A stretch of 64,000 bases of DNA from NCBI RefSeq assembly GCF_900105395.1, contig NZ_LT629775.1, positions 9,203,501 through 9,267,500 of the forward strand, read 5' to 3'. The stretch comes from Streptomyces sp. TLI_053 (GTDB lineage Bacteria; Actinomycetota; Actinomycetes; Streptomycetales; Streptomycetaceae). Both the position numbers and the translations under genes were made by a program. Position 1 is the first letter of the stretch, and each line of letters begins with the position of its first letter. This document shows, piece by piece, positions 34,328 to 42,240 of this stretch. The notes under the pieces were generated by a model. That model made no database searches. It was given only the letters and a program-made list of their open reading frames with translations, and had not been told where the DNA came from.

Positions 34328-34367
34328 CCGGACGGGAGCGGACCGGCACCGGCCCGCTCCCGTCCGG
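34328..34367. terminator. Hairpin terminator between convergent genes
   Basis: Perfect 14-bp arms (34328-34341 and 34354-34367) with a 12-nt loop. A second weaker dyad (GGATGTCCG / CGGACATCC) follows immediately. Confidence 0.7.
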
Positions 34368-34428
34368 ATGTCCGTGCGTCCGTACGTCCGGACATCCGTA
34401 TGTGTGCCTGGTCGCCCGCCGGGTCGGG

Positions 34429-35520
34429 TCAGGCCGCGACGCCCTCGACCACCGAGAGCACCGTCGAGGTCGGGATCACCCGGGACAGCCGCAGGCCCGC
34501 CCGCCCGAAGAGCTCCGCGAAGTCGGCCTCGGTCCGCTCGCGCCCGGTGAGCGAGGCCATCATCATCAGGTCCAGCGTCTTCGACTGGTGGGGCCCGTTG
34601 CCCGGCGGCACCACGGCGTCCAGAACGAGGACCCGGCCGCCCGGCCGCAGGGCGCGCCGGCAGTGGCCGAGCAGGGTCACGCAGCTGTCGTCGTCCCAGT
34701 CGTGGGTGATCCGCTTGAGCAGATGGACGTCGCCCGACGGCACGGAGGCGAAGAAGTCGCCGTCCTGCGGCGTCCAGCGGCCCGCGAGCTCGCCGTGCGC
34801 GTCCAGCCGGTTCCCCGCGAGGACGTGCGAGCGGTCGTAGAGCACGCCCTCCAGGCCGGGGTTGCGGCGCAGCACCTCCAGCAGCAGTCCGCCGTGGCCG
34901 CCGCCGATGTCCACGACGGTCCCGCTCGCGGGGAAGTCGTAGGCGGCCGCGATCGGGGCGTTCTCGGGATCGGACATCGCCGCCATGCCCACGTGGAAGA
35001 CGGCGGCGGTGCGCTCGTCCTTGGCGAAGTGGTCGAAGAACGGCATGCCGAAGAGCTTCTCGAACGCGGTGGCGCCCTCGGTCAGACAGTGCGTCAGCTC
35101 TCCGGCGGGCCCCCACATGGTGCCGTCGGTCAGCATCCGGATCGCCGTCCGCGCGGAGTGCGGCACATCGCTCCGCAGGGCCTGCCCGCTCCCGGTCAGG
35201 GCGAAGCGGCCCTGTTCGTCCTCGGCCACGATGCCCCGGGTGGCGAGCAGCCGCAGCACCCGGTGCAGATTGCGGGCGTCCGTCCCGGTCGCGGCGGCGA
35301 GGTCGGCCGGGTGGGCGGGACCGGCCGCGAGGTGGTCGGCGACCCCGACCTCGGCGGCGGCCCGGAGCGCGGCCGGGAACAGGAAGCCGAGCGCCTCGTC
35401 GACGAGGAAGGCGGCGGAGGTCCGGAGTGCCTCCTCCTGCCCGTCGCCTCCTCCGGCTGCCGCCGCCTCCGCTGTTGATCCGGCCCGCTCGCCGTTCGCC
35501 CGGCCGTCGCTCTGCTGCAT
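34429..35520 (-). CDS. SAM-dependent O-methyltransferase
   Basis: A 363-residue class I methyltransferase of the plant-type O-methyltransferase family. Residues about 35-110 form the helical dimerisation domain (FLFPAALRAAAEVGVADHLA, then LHRVLRLLATRGI). The Rossmann part shows motif I VVDIGGGHGGLL (residues about 198-209), then HLLKRITHDWDDD and the LVLDAVVPPG segment. These enzymes often tailor secondary metabolites such as aromatic polyketides, but no biosynthetic cluster is present here. AAGGAGG precedes ATG 35520; the very long open frame upstream is a shadow of other genes. Confidence 0.92.
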   Translation of the reverse strand: MQQSDGRANGERAGSTAEAAAAGGGDGQEEALRTSAAFLVDEALGFLFPAALRAAAEVGVADHLAAGPAHPADLAAATGTDARNLHRVLRLLATRGIVAEDEQGRFALTGSGQALRSDVPHSARTAIRMLTDGTMWGPAGELTHCLTEGATAFEKLFGMPFFDHFAKDERTAAVFHVGMAAMSDPENAPIAAAYDFPASGTVVDIGGGHGGLLLEVLRRNPGLEGVLYDRSHVLAGNRLDAHGELAGRWTPQDGDFFASVPSGDVHLLKRITHDWDDDSCVTLLGHCRRALRPGGRVLVLDAVVPPGNGPHQSKTLDLMMMASLTGRERTEADFAELFGRAGLRLSRVIPTSTVLSVVEGVAA

Positions 35521-35642
35521 GCCGTCCTCCTTCGGTGGATACCCGGTCGTTCCGTCCGTGTTCGACCGTTCGCCCCGGATGCTGCCCACCGGTAACCGTT
35601 CCGACACCCACCGCGACGGAGCCGGGGCTCGTCGGAACCGGT

Positions 35643-36308
35643 TCACCCGACCAGGCGCAGCCAGGCCGCGGCGAGGGCGGCATGGCCGGCCGCCGTCGGG
35701 TGCACGCCGTCGGCCGACCAGTGCTCGGGGTCGGTTCGCGCCGAGAGCTCGGCGAACATCGTGTCGGCGGGCAGCAGCCGCGCACCGTAGGCACGGGCGA
35801 GCTCGCGCACGGCCTCGATCTTCGGGTCCAGATCGGCCCGCCACAGCTTCCGCACCCCGTCGTCGATGACGACGTGCCCGGACCGGACGGTGCTGCCGAC
35901 CGGGAGGAGGAACGGTTCGACGAGGATCAGCTCCGTGCCCGCCGCAGCCAGTGGGGCGAGCAGCCGGTCGTAGCCGGCCGCGAACTCGGCGGCGGGGATC
36001 GGACGGCCGTCCGGTGCCGTCGTCTGCCACCCCGTGTCGTTGACGCCGACGAGGACCGACACCACGTCCGCCCGCGCGTCGAGCACGTCGGCCTGCCAGC
36101 GGGCCTCCAGGTCGCTCACCCGGGAGCCCGCGATCCCGGTGTTCAGCCAGGTGACGGGCCGGTCGGGGTGCCGGAGTCCCCATTCGCCCGCGATGCGTGG
36201 CGGATAGCCGAACCCGAGGCCGTCCTCGCTCGCGAGGCGCGCGCCGTCGGTGATCGAGTCCCCGGTGAACATCACGGTGCTGCCCGGGCGAAGGGTGATT
36301 GTCATCAT
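35643..36308 (-). CDS. SGNH/GDSL-type hydrolase
   Basis: A 221-residue serine esterase/lipase of the SGNH class with all four blocks: FTGDSITDG (nucleophile Ser, residues about 14-22), NTGIAGSRV (block II Gly), VGVNDT (block III Asn) and DGVHPTAAGH (block V Asp and His). There is no signal peptide, so it is probably cytosolic; it could remove acyl or acetyl groups from small molecules. The start is one of two adjacent ATG codons (36308/36305) after GAGGAG. It lies between the methyltransferase and the efflux gene on the same strand and may be cotranscribed with them. Confidence 0.92.
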   Translation of the reverse strand: MMTITLRPGSTVMFTGDSITDGARLASEDGLGFGYPPRIAGEWGLRHPDRPVTWLNTGIAGSRVSDLEARWQADVLDARADVVSVLVGVNDTGWQTTAPDGRPIPAAEFAAGYDRLLAPLAAAGTELILVEPFLLPVGSTVRSGHVVIDDGVRKLWRADLDPKIEAVRELARAYGARLLPADTMFAELSARTDPEHWSADGVHPTAAGHAALAAAWLRLVG

Positions 36309-36371
36309 TTCTCCTCGAGTAGGGAGGGGGCGGCGGCTGCTCGCCGGGAGGGTTTCCGGAAAACGCGCGGT

Positions 36372-37976
36372 TCAGACCCCGGAGGCCGCCCCCGTTCCGG
36401 CCGTTCCGTTGGCGGGAGCCGTTCCGTCCGCGGGGGAGGGTGCCTTGCCGGCCGCCGGCCCGGGGCGGCCGGGCAGCAGCAGGCAGAGCGGCACGGCCAC
36501 GGCGGTGAGGGCCGTCGCCCACCGGAAGGCGGTGCCGAAGCCCTCGGCCAGGGCGTCGGGGGAGTGGGCACCGGCGGTGGCGTGCTGGAGGACGACGGCG
36601 ATCAGGGCGATGCCCACCGAGCCGCCGAGCTGCTGCGCGAGGCGGGTGATCATGCTGGCGTCGGGGATCTCGCCGCGCTCCAGCCCGACGTAGGCGGCGC
36701 CCATCGGCGCGATCATGGCGGCACCCAGGGCGAGACCGCGGACGAACAGCGCCACCAGGAGCAGTTCCTCGCCGGTCCGGGCGGTGACGAAGGCGAACGG
36801 CACGGTCGTCGCGGCGACGAGCGCGAACGCGGCGACGGCGACCCGGCGCGCACCGAGACGGTCGGTGTACCGCCCCGCCAGGCCGCGGGCCAGCAGCGCA
36901 CCGAGGCCCTGCGGGACCAGCAGCAGCCCGGCCCCGAGCGCGTCCTCGCCCCGGACCTGCTGGAGGTAGAGCGGCAGCAGCATCATCGAGCCGTACAGCG
37001 AGATGCCGCCGAGGAACAGCAGGGTCGCGGAGGAGGCCACCGCGCGGTGGCGGAACAGCCGCACGTCGACGACGGCGCCGCCGCCGGTACGGGTCAGGGC
37101 CCGGGCGACGAAGCCGCCGACCAGCGCGAGCCCGACGGCGAGCGGGGCGAGGACCCCGGCGGCGGTGAGGCCCGCGCTGCCCTCGACCCGGGACAGGCCG
37201 TACACGAGTACGGCGCAGCCGGGGGAGAGCAGGAGCAGGCCGACCGCGTCCAGCGGCGCGCCGGGGCGGCCGGGGCCGGGCCGGTCGTCGGGCAGGTTGC
37301 GCAGGGCGAGCCGGGCGCCGACGGCGCAGAAGGGGAGGTTGACGAGGAACAGCCAGCGCCAGTCGGCGAGGTGCAGGATCAGGCCGCCGAGTACCGGACC
37401 GAGGATCGGGCCGAGGGCGGTGGGGACGGTGATGATCGCCATGACCTTGCCGATGTTGCGGCCCCCGGCGGCCTGTACGAGCAGTGTGGCCATCAGCGGC
37501 ATCATGACGCCGGCGGCGGCGCCCTGGAGGACGCGGAAGGCGATCAGGCTGGGCGCGTCCCAGGCCAGCGCGCTCAGCAGCGAGCCGAGCAGGAATCCAC
37601 CGAGGGCCGCGACCCACAGCCGCCGCCCGCCGAACCGCGCCTGGGCCCAGCCGGCCACCGGGACGGTGACGAACACGGCGAGCAGGTAGCCGGTGCCCAC
37701 CCACTGGACGGTGGAGAGCGGGGCGGCGAGGTCCTTGGTGAGGTCGTCGAGGGCGACGCTGACGATCGTGGTGTCCAGGACGACGGCGAGTGCGCCCACG
37801 ATCAGGGTGATCGCCGTCCGCCACACGGCGGGGTCCATCCGGGCGGGGTCCGCCGTGCCGGCGCGTGCTGTGCCGGGGTCCGCTGTACTGACGTCCGCTG
37901 TGCCGGGGCCCGCGCGGCCGGGCTCCGTGCGGCCGGGGTCCGTGCGGGCGGCTTCGGCCCGGTCGGGAGTGTGCAT
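36372..37976 (-). CDS. DHA2-family MFS efflux transporter
   Basis: A 534-residue, 14-span exporter. After an unusual 40-residue N-terminal extension of repeated P-G-T-A-D-like units come the TM1 motif VVLDTTIVSVALDDL, the loop motif AGWAQARFGGRRLW and the antiporter motif PTALGPILGPVLGGLIL. It is closest in pattern to the EmrB/QacA drug exporters. ATG 37976 has AAGGCGG about 9 nt upstream. It diverges from a TetR gene, and a palindrome sits in the shared promoter, the standard arrangement for drug-inducible efflux. Confidence 0.92.
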   Translation of the reverse strand: MHTPDRAEAARTDPGRTEPGRAGPGTADVSTADPGTARAGTADPARMDPAVWRTAITLIVGALAVVLDTTIVSVALDDLTKDLAAPLSTVQWVGTGYLLAVFVTVPVAGWAQARFGGRRLWVAALGGFLLGSLLSALAWDAPSLIAFRVLQGAAAGVMMPLMATLLVQAAGGRNIGKVMAIITVPTALGPILGPVLGGLILHLADWRWLFLVNLPFCAVGARLALRNLPDDRPGPGRPGAPLDAVGLLLLSPGCAVLVYGLSRVEGSAGLTAAGVLAPLAVGLALVGGFVARALTRTGGGAVVDVRLFRHRAVASSATLLFLGGISLYGSMMLLPLYLQQVRGEDALGAGLLLVPQGLGALLARGLAGRYTDRLGARRVAVAAFALVAATTVPFAFVTARTGEELLLVALFVRGLALGAAMIAPMGAAYVGLERGEIPDASMITRLAQQLGGSVGIALIAVVLQHATAGAHSPDALAEGFGTAFRWATALTAVAVPLCLLLPGRPGPAAGKAPSPADGTAPANGTAGTGAASGV

Positions 37977-37991
37977 GAGTGACAACCGCCT

Positions 37992-38013
37992 TAAGATACA
38001 TCGCTCTATCTTA
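37992..38013. promoter_or_regulatory. Candidate TetR operator in efflux/regulator promoter
   Basis: Perfect arms TAAGATA (37992-37998) and TATCTTA (38007-38013) with an 8-nt centre, in the AT-rich intergenic space between the efflux pump (leftward) and the TetR gene (rightward). Confidence 0.65.
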
Positions 38014-38071
38014 CGGTCGTCAGGCTAGGCCGCTAGGATAAGAAAGGCAAGTCTTTCCAAAGGAGCAGCGC

Positions 38072-38650
38072 ATGGCCGAACGACGCCGCGGACCGGCACT
38101 GGAGAAGGCACTCCTCGACGCCGCCTGGGAAGAACTCGCGGACCACGGCTACGCGCGCTTCACCATGGACGCCGTCGTCAAGCGCGCGGGCACCAGCCCG
38201 CCCGTGCTCTACCGCCGCTGGGCCAATCGCGAGGAGCTCGTCCGCGCCGCCGTCGCCCACACGCTCAAGGTGGTCCCGCTCCTCCACGCCGACACCGGAA
38301 CCCTGCGCGGCGACGTGCTCGCCCTGCTGCGCGAACTCAACTCCCCGGCCCGGGTCCGCCTCGTCACGGTGATGAACCTGCGCCTGGCCGACTTCCACCG
38401 CGAGACCGGCACCAACCCGGCCGACCTGCGCGACCCCCTGGTGACCGGCCGCGCCGAAGCCCTCGACGAACTCTTCGCCCGCGCCGCCGCCCGCGGCGAG
38501 GTCCGGCCCGAACGCCTCACCCCTCGCCTCAAGTCGCTCCCCTTCGACCTGCTGCGCCACGACATCCTGACGACCTACGCCCCCGTCCCCGACGAGGCCC
38601 TCGAGGAGATCGTGGACACGGTCTTCCTCCCCCTGGTCCTGGTCCGCTGA
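38072..38650 (+). CDS. TetR-family regulator of the adjacent exporter
   Basis: A 192-residue regulator. Helix-turn-helix region: ARFTMDAVVKRAGTSPPVLYRRWANREELV (residues about 28-57). The C-terminal region includes LRLADFHRETG and matches the TetR_C_16-like ligand domain of actinobacterial efflux regulators. AAAGGAG is placed well before ATG 38072. It diverges from the DHA2 exporter and most likely represses it until a drug-like ligand binds. Confidence 0.93.
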   Translation: MAERRRGPALEKALLDAAWEELADHGYARFTMDAVVKRAGTSPPVLYRRWANREELVRAAVAHTLKVVPLLHADTGTLRGDVLALLRELNSPARVRLVTVMNLRLADFHRETGTNPADLRDPLVTGRAEALDELFARAAARGEVRPERLTPRLKSLPFDLLRHDILTTYAPVPDEALEEIVDTVFLPLVLVR

Positions 38651-38760
38651 CGGACCGTCCGAAAACCCTTTGAGTCGATCCCGCCCCTGTGGCATGCTCA
38701 CGCGCCGTGAACAACCCGCCGGGACGGTCCCCGGCGGACGGCGAGTGCGACGGAGGACGG

Positions 38761-39195
38761 ATGGCATCGGTCAAGCAGGTCCAGATCACCTTCGACTGCG
38801 CGGAACCCGAACGGGTCGCGCGGTTCTGGTGCGAGGTGCTGGGCTACGTGGTCCCGCCACCGCCGGAGGGATTCGCCTCCTGGGCCGATCACGACCGCAC
38901 CCTGCCGACCGAGCGCCAGGGCGCCGGCTTCGTCGCGCAGGACCCCGAGCGCGTGGGCCCGCGCCTCTACTTCCAGCGCGTTCCCGAGGGCAAGGTCGTC
39001 AAGAACCGGCTGCACCTCGACGTCCGCGTCGGCACCGGCCTCGTCGGCGAGGAGCGCGTCGCCGCCCTCGAGGCCGAGTGCGCCCGCCTGGAGGCCCTTG
39101 GCGGTACCCGCCTCCGCCTGCTGCGCGCCGACGGCTTCAACGAGTCCTGCCTCGTGATGCAGGACGTCGAGGGCAACGAGTTCTGTCTCGACTGA
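38761..39195 (+). CDS. VOC-family glyoxalase-like protein
   Basis: A 144-residue VOC protein of the glyoxalase-like (Glyoxalase_6) group: QVQITFDCAEPERVARFWCEVLGY at the start, LYFQRVPEGKVVKNRLHLDVRV in the middle and the terminal signature VMQDVEGNEFCLD. The H-L-D-V strand supplies a probable metal ligand. Function in vivo is unknown; relatives are annotated as glyoxalase/dioxygenase-like. GGAGG precedes ATG 38761; the frame upstream to 38689 is not needed. Confidence 0.9.
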   Translation: MASVKQVQITFDCAEPERVARFWCEVLGYVVPPPPEGFASWADHDRTLPTERQGAGFVAQDPERVGPRLYFQRVPEGKVVKNRLHLDVRVGTGLVGEERVAALEAECARLEALGGTRLRLLRADGFNESCLVMQDVEGNEFCLD

Positions 39196-39234
39196 CCTGC
39201 CCGGCCGCCGGCCGGTTTCCGCCGCGGAGGCGGG

Positions 39235-39975
39235 TCAAGTCCGCCGGCCGGCCGCGAGGTTGCCGACGAGTGCCCGGGAGGGCTGGGGGACCTCGCCGAA
39301 GTCCTCGTCGTCGCTGTCGACGGCGAGTCCGTTGATCACCGCTTCGAGTCGCGGGGGCAGCCGCGGCCGGAGGCCGTGGTGACAGCGGACCAGGAGGTCG
39401 TGCCGGACCCGCTCCGGCAGCAGCGGGGTCATGGCGGGGTCGGGGCGGGCCCCGCCGCCACGAGTGTTCGCGAGGTCCTCGGCCTGGGACCGCCAGTAGG
39501 CGGCGTCGCGGGTCTCCCCGAGTCGCTGGTGGTAGAGGTGCAGGAGGTACGCGGCGGTCGTGCTGCCCGATCCGGCCGCGAACTGCCACCAGAACTGCGC
39601 GGCCTGGATCCGGTCGGTGACGGAGAGCAGACAGCCCAGGACGAGCGCACCCTCGGGGTGGACGTGAGGGTCGTTGACCAGCAGCTCCAGTGAGGAACCT
39701 GCCCGCGGGTCGTTGAGAACCAGTGCGGTGGCCAGCCCGAGCTCGTGGGCCGCCTGCTCGTGGGCGGAGGGGAACGGCCGCGGCGCGGCGGTGATCTCGG
39801 GCGGCCGGGCGGGCGGCACCGCCGCGGTGCCGGTGAACACCTCCGCGGGGCCGGTGGTCGGCCCGGTGCCTGTGCCGTTACCGAGTGGCCGTTCCGTTCG
39901 TCGGCCCGACGCGGTGTCGGGAAGCGGATGGCCGAGCCAGGCGGCGAGGCCGCCACCGTCGGGGCGGTGCTTCAC
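39235..39975 (-). CDS. Hypothetical protein overlapping the sigma-factor gene
   Basis: A 246-residue soluble protein. Residues about 1-60 are proline/threonine-rich. A helical core (LATALVLNDPRAGSSLELLVNDP, then VLGCLLSVTDRIQAAQFWWQFAAGSGSTTAAYLLHLYHQRLGE, given here as two segments of a longer region) suggests TPR- or Sel1-like helical pairs. A short arginine-rich C-terminal part follows. Start GTG 39975 has GGAGG upstream and overlaps the sigma-factor stop (GTGA), so the two are coupled; it may be a regulator of that sigma factor. It lacks membrane spans and a zinc-binding anti-sigma motif. I do not recognise the family. Confidence 0.8.
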   Translation of the reverse strand: MKHRPDGGGLAAWLGHPLPDTASGRRTERPLGNGTGTGPTTGPAEVFTGTAAVPPARPPEITAAPRPFPSAHEQAAHELGLATALVLNDPRAGSSLELLVNDPHVHPEGALVLGCLLSVTDRIQAAQFWWQFAAGSGSTTAAYLLHLYHQRLGETRDAAYWRSQAEDLANTRGGGARPDPAMTPLLPERVRHDLLVRCHHGLRPRLPPRLEAVINGLAVDSDDEDFGEVPQPSRALVGNLAAGRRT

Positions 39976-40589
39976 GCCTCCACCTCCTTCTCGGCGAGGT
40001 CGGGCCGGCCGATCGCGGTGGCGAGCCTGCGGCGCGCGTGACGGCGGTTGGACCGCAGGGTCGTGGCGGGCGTGCTGAGGTACGCCGCGGCCTCGTCGTC
40101 GTCGAGGTCGAGGCAGTAGGTGAGGACCACGATGTCCCGTTGGCGTTCGGGGAGGGCGAGGATGGCGCTCAGCAGGCCGAGTTGCTCGGGCAGATTCTCC
40201 AGGCTCCACTGCGCCCGTCGGCAGAAGCCGGATATCACGGCGTCGAGGGCGGCGGTCTGGACGGCGGTGGGCTGGGCCTGGGTGTCCAGCCAGGACCCGA
40301 TGTGCTCCTTGAGAAGGCGCCAGGCGTAGGCCGCGGGGATCTCCTGGCGGAGCGCCAGCTCCCAGTTGCGGTGGAGGTGGCGCTTCATGTCGGCGACGAC
40401 GAGCTCGGCCGCGTCCTGGTGCGCGCCTACCTGGGTGCGGGCGAAGCCCCGCCAGGCGCGTTCGTGTGTCCTGCAGAACGCTTCGTAGGTGAGTCGCAAA
40501 CGGGCACCGTCCGGTGCGCTGCTGTCGTTCATGGCCTGTTCTCCCCTGGATCCGCCCGCGAGGCGCGGTGTCGGCCGGTCGATCGTCAT
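39972..40589 (-). CDS. ECF-like RNA polymerase sigma factor
   Basis: A protein of about 205 residues. The N-terminal part (LTYEAFCRTHERAWRGFA, later YAWRLLKEHIGSWL) fits sigma region 2, though its core is divergent. The C-terminal part LPERQRDIVVLTYCLDLDDDEAAAYL followed by TPATTLRSNRRHARRRL is a clear sigma region 4 helix-turn-helix. It probably redirects RNA polymerase to a small regulon. ATG 40589 has GGAGG six nt upstream; ATG 40532 (with GGGGAG) is a credible shorter start. The overlapping downstream gene is cotranscribed. Confidence 0.85.
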   Translation of the reverse strand: MTIDRPTPRLAGGSRGEQAMNDSSAPDGARLRLTYEAFCRTHERAWRGFARTQVGAHQDAAELVVADMKRHLHRNWELALRQEIPAAYAWRLLKEHIGSWLDTQAQPTAVQTAALDAVISGFCRRAQWSLENLPEQLGLLSAILALPERQRDIVVLTYCLDLDDDEAAAYLSTPATTLRSNRRHARRRLATAIGRPDLAEKEVEA

Positions 40590-40948
40590 GTCGTCCTCCC
40601 CGTGGTCACGGCGGCCGGGCCGCCGGGCGTGGGGAACGGGAACTGCGAGTCCCCGTGGGACATGCAAGCGCAGCCGGGGCCCCTGCGTGCAAAGGAGCCG
40701 GCAACAATACTGACCCAGAGTAATAGTACGACTACGACTGTGACCGGTTTCCACTGTCGAACGCGGCCGGTGCGGTCCCGAACGCCGGAGGCGCTTTCGG
40801 GCGTTCCCCGGTTGCCCGGCCACGGGCGAGGGCAGGCTGTGGGCGGAGGGGCGGCGTGCCTGTGGCACGCCCGGGCGCACAGCGGACGGCGTGAGTGGTC
40901 GGCGTGGGTGGTCGGCACGGCGTTCCGGCAGACCGACCAGGGGGCGGG
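40590..40948. other. Divergent intergenic region
   Basis: It separates the sigma-factor gene from the methyltransferase gene. The only AT-rich stretch (about 40700-40745) holds short ACGACT repeats; on the minus strand TATTGT there is a possible -10 box. No convincing gene is seen. Part of it is open in several frames, but codon use does not support coding. Confidence 0.5.
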
Positions 40949-41776
40949 ATGGCAACAGACGGCGAACGCGACGACGGTGTCCAGGTCGATCTGCAACTGC
41001 ACCGGGCACACTCGGCCCGGATGTACGACTACTACCTGGGCGGCACCACGAACTTCGCGCCCGACCGCGAGGCGGCCGGCCAGGCGCTGGCGGTCTTCCC
41101 CTGGGCGGCGCTGGCGGCGCGGATCAACCGGGCGTTCATGCATCGTTCCATCCGGCTGCTCGCGGGCCGGGGATTCGGGCAGTTCCTGGACATCGGCACC
41201 GGCATCCCCACCAGTCCCAACCTCCACGAGATCGCCCAGGGTGTGAACCCCGGCGCCCGAGTGCTGTACACCGACAACGACCCGATCGTTCTCGCCCACG
41301 CCCAGGCGTTGCTGCACTCCGACCCCGCCGGGCGCACCGCCTACCTCGAGGGTGATGTGCTCGACCCGAAGGCAGTGCTGGAGTCCGACGAACTCCACGA
41401 CATTCTCGACCTGGCCCGGCCCGTCGTGCTCAGTCTGGTGGCGCTGTTGCACTTCGTGCCGGACGACCGGGAGGCGCGGAGCGTCGTCGAGCAGCTGAAG
41501 GCCGCCCTCGCCCCGGGCAGCGCGCTCGTCATCAGCCACGGAACCCCCGAGTTCGCGCCTGCGGAGGCGGAGCGGGTGGCCCGGATCTACGGTGCCAACG
41601 GCACTCCGGTCCGCATGCGCACCCGGGAGGAGATCGCGCGCTTCTTCGACGGCTGGGAGTTCCTTCCGCCCGGCCTGGTGGCCACTCGGCGCTGGCGCCC
41701 GGAGCCCACCGACCCCGGACCCGGGGCCACCGACGCCGAGGCGTCCGCCTACGCCGGGGTGGCCGTCAAACCCTGA
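40949..41776 (+). CDS. DUF574 / Methyltransf_19 SAM-dependent methyltransferase
   Basis: A 275-residue protein of the actinomycete-specific family often annotated as SAM-dependent methyltransferase (DUF574). It shows the family opening HSARMYDYYLGGTTNFAPDREAA, the SAM-binding motif FLDIGTGIPTSPNLHE, VLYTDNDPIVLAHAQALL and a YGANGTPVRMRTREEIARFFDGWE-like end (cited in parts). Streptomycetes carry many copies, usually next to helix-turn-helix regulators as here; substrates are unknown. ATG 40949 follows a G-rich ribosome site. It diverges from the sigma factor and overlaps a small broken leftward gene at its 3' end. Confidence 0.9.
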   Translation: MATDGERDDGVQVDLQLHRAHSARMYDYYLGGTTNFAPDREAAGQALAVFPWAALAARINRAFMHRSIRLLAGRGFGQFLDIGTGIPTSPNLHEIAQGVNPGARVLYTDNDPIVLAHAQALLHSDPAGRTAYLEGDVLDPKAVLESDELHDILDLARPVVLSLVALLHFVPDDREARSVVEQLKAALAPGSALVISHGTPEFAPAEAERVARIYGANGTPVRMRTREEIARFFDGWEFLPPGLVATRRWRPEPTDPGPGATDAEASAYAGVAVKP

Positions 41777-41919
41777 CCGCCCGCCCGACCGGGCGCCGTC
41801 GGCGGATCAGCACGAGGTTCACGGTGTCGCCGAGGACTGCCGCGGGAGTCGCATCCGGTCCCAGCCGCGCTTCGGGGCTGGTCGAGGACGAACTCCCGCA
41901 GGGGCACGACATTCGGCAT
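41766..41919 (-). pseudogene. Possible small gene of about 50 codons with a one-base frameshift
   Basis: ATG 41919 is preceded by GGAG at good spacing and opens MPNVVPLREFVLDQP. The frame then turns into unlikely sequence, while the next frame reads ARLGPDATPAAVLGDT and VNLVLIRRRRPVGRAVRV to a TGA at 41766-41768. Removing one base from the GGGG run at 41874-41877 (CCCC in the gene sense) joins them into one compact peptide. I do not recognise a family, so this may be chance. It overlaps the methyltransferase end by 11 bp. Confidence 0.35.
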
Positions 41920-42240
41920 GTTCTCACTCCGTCGACTCGGGAAGGCTCCGCCCGGCGGTACGGGCGGTGGGTCCACTGGTGGGTCCACTGATCGGGAGCC
42001 TGGGCCACGGTGGGTGCGGGATCCACTACTTGGGTGAACTCGGAGTTCTCGTGGGCCTCTTCACGTACGACGGTGATGAGAGCGGCACGGTGGAGGCACC
42101 GCGAAGGGGGTGCAGTGCCTCGGATGTGCCTCCGGTGGTTCGTCGGGGGCCGTGCTTCGCGGGTGCTCCCTACGATTCCGTTCTGTCACCGGCAGGACCT
42201 CTGCCCTGCCGCCCCCGGACGAGACTGGTGACCACCCCCC
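41920..42240. other. Intergenic region upstream of the first helix-turn-helix gene
   Basis: No supported gene. TACGAT at 42171-42176 could be a -10 box for the gene at 42241, but I see no matching -35. A short direct duplication GTGGGTCCACTG(A/G)T occurs near 41966-41994. Confidence 0.4.

Noticed and set aside
34429..38001. 1190-codon leftward frame running through methyltransferase, hydrolase and exporter
   Set aside because: Only its last 363 codons are a real methyltransferase with its own ribosome site; the rest is a shadow of the other genes.
34429..39195. Methyltransferase, hydrolase, exporter and TetR considered as a secondary-metabolite cluster
   Set aside because: No core biosynthetic enzyme (polyketide synthase, peptide synthetase, terpene cyclase or RiPP precursor) is visible nearby.
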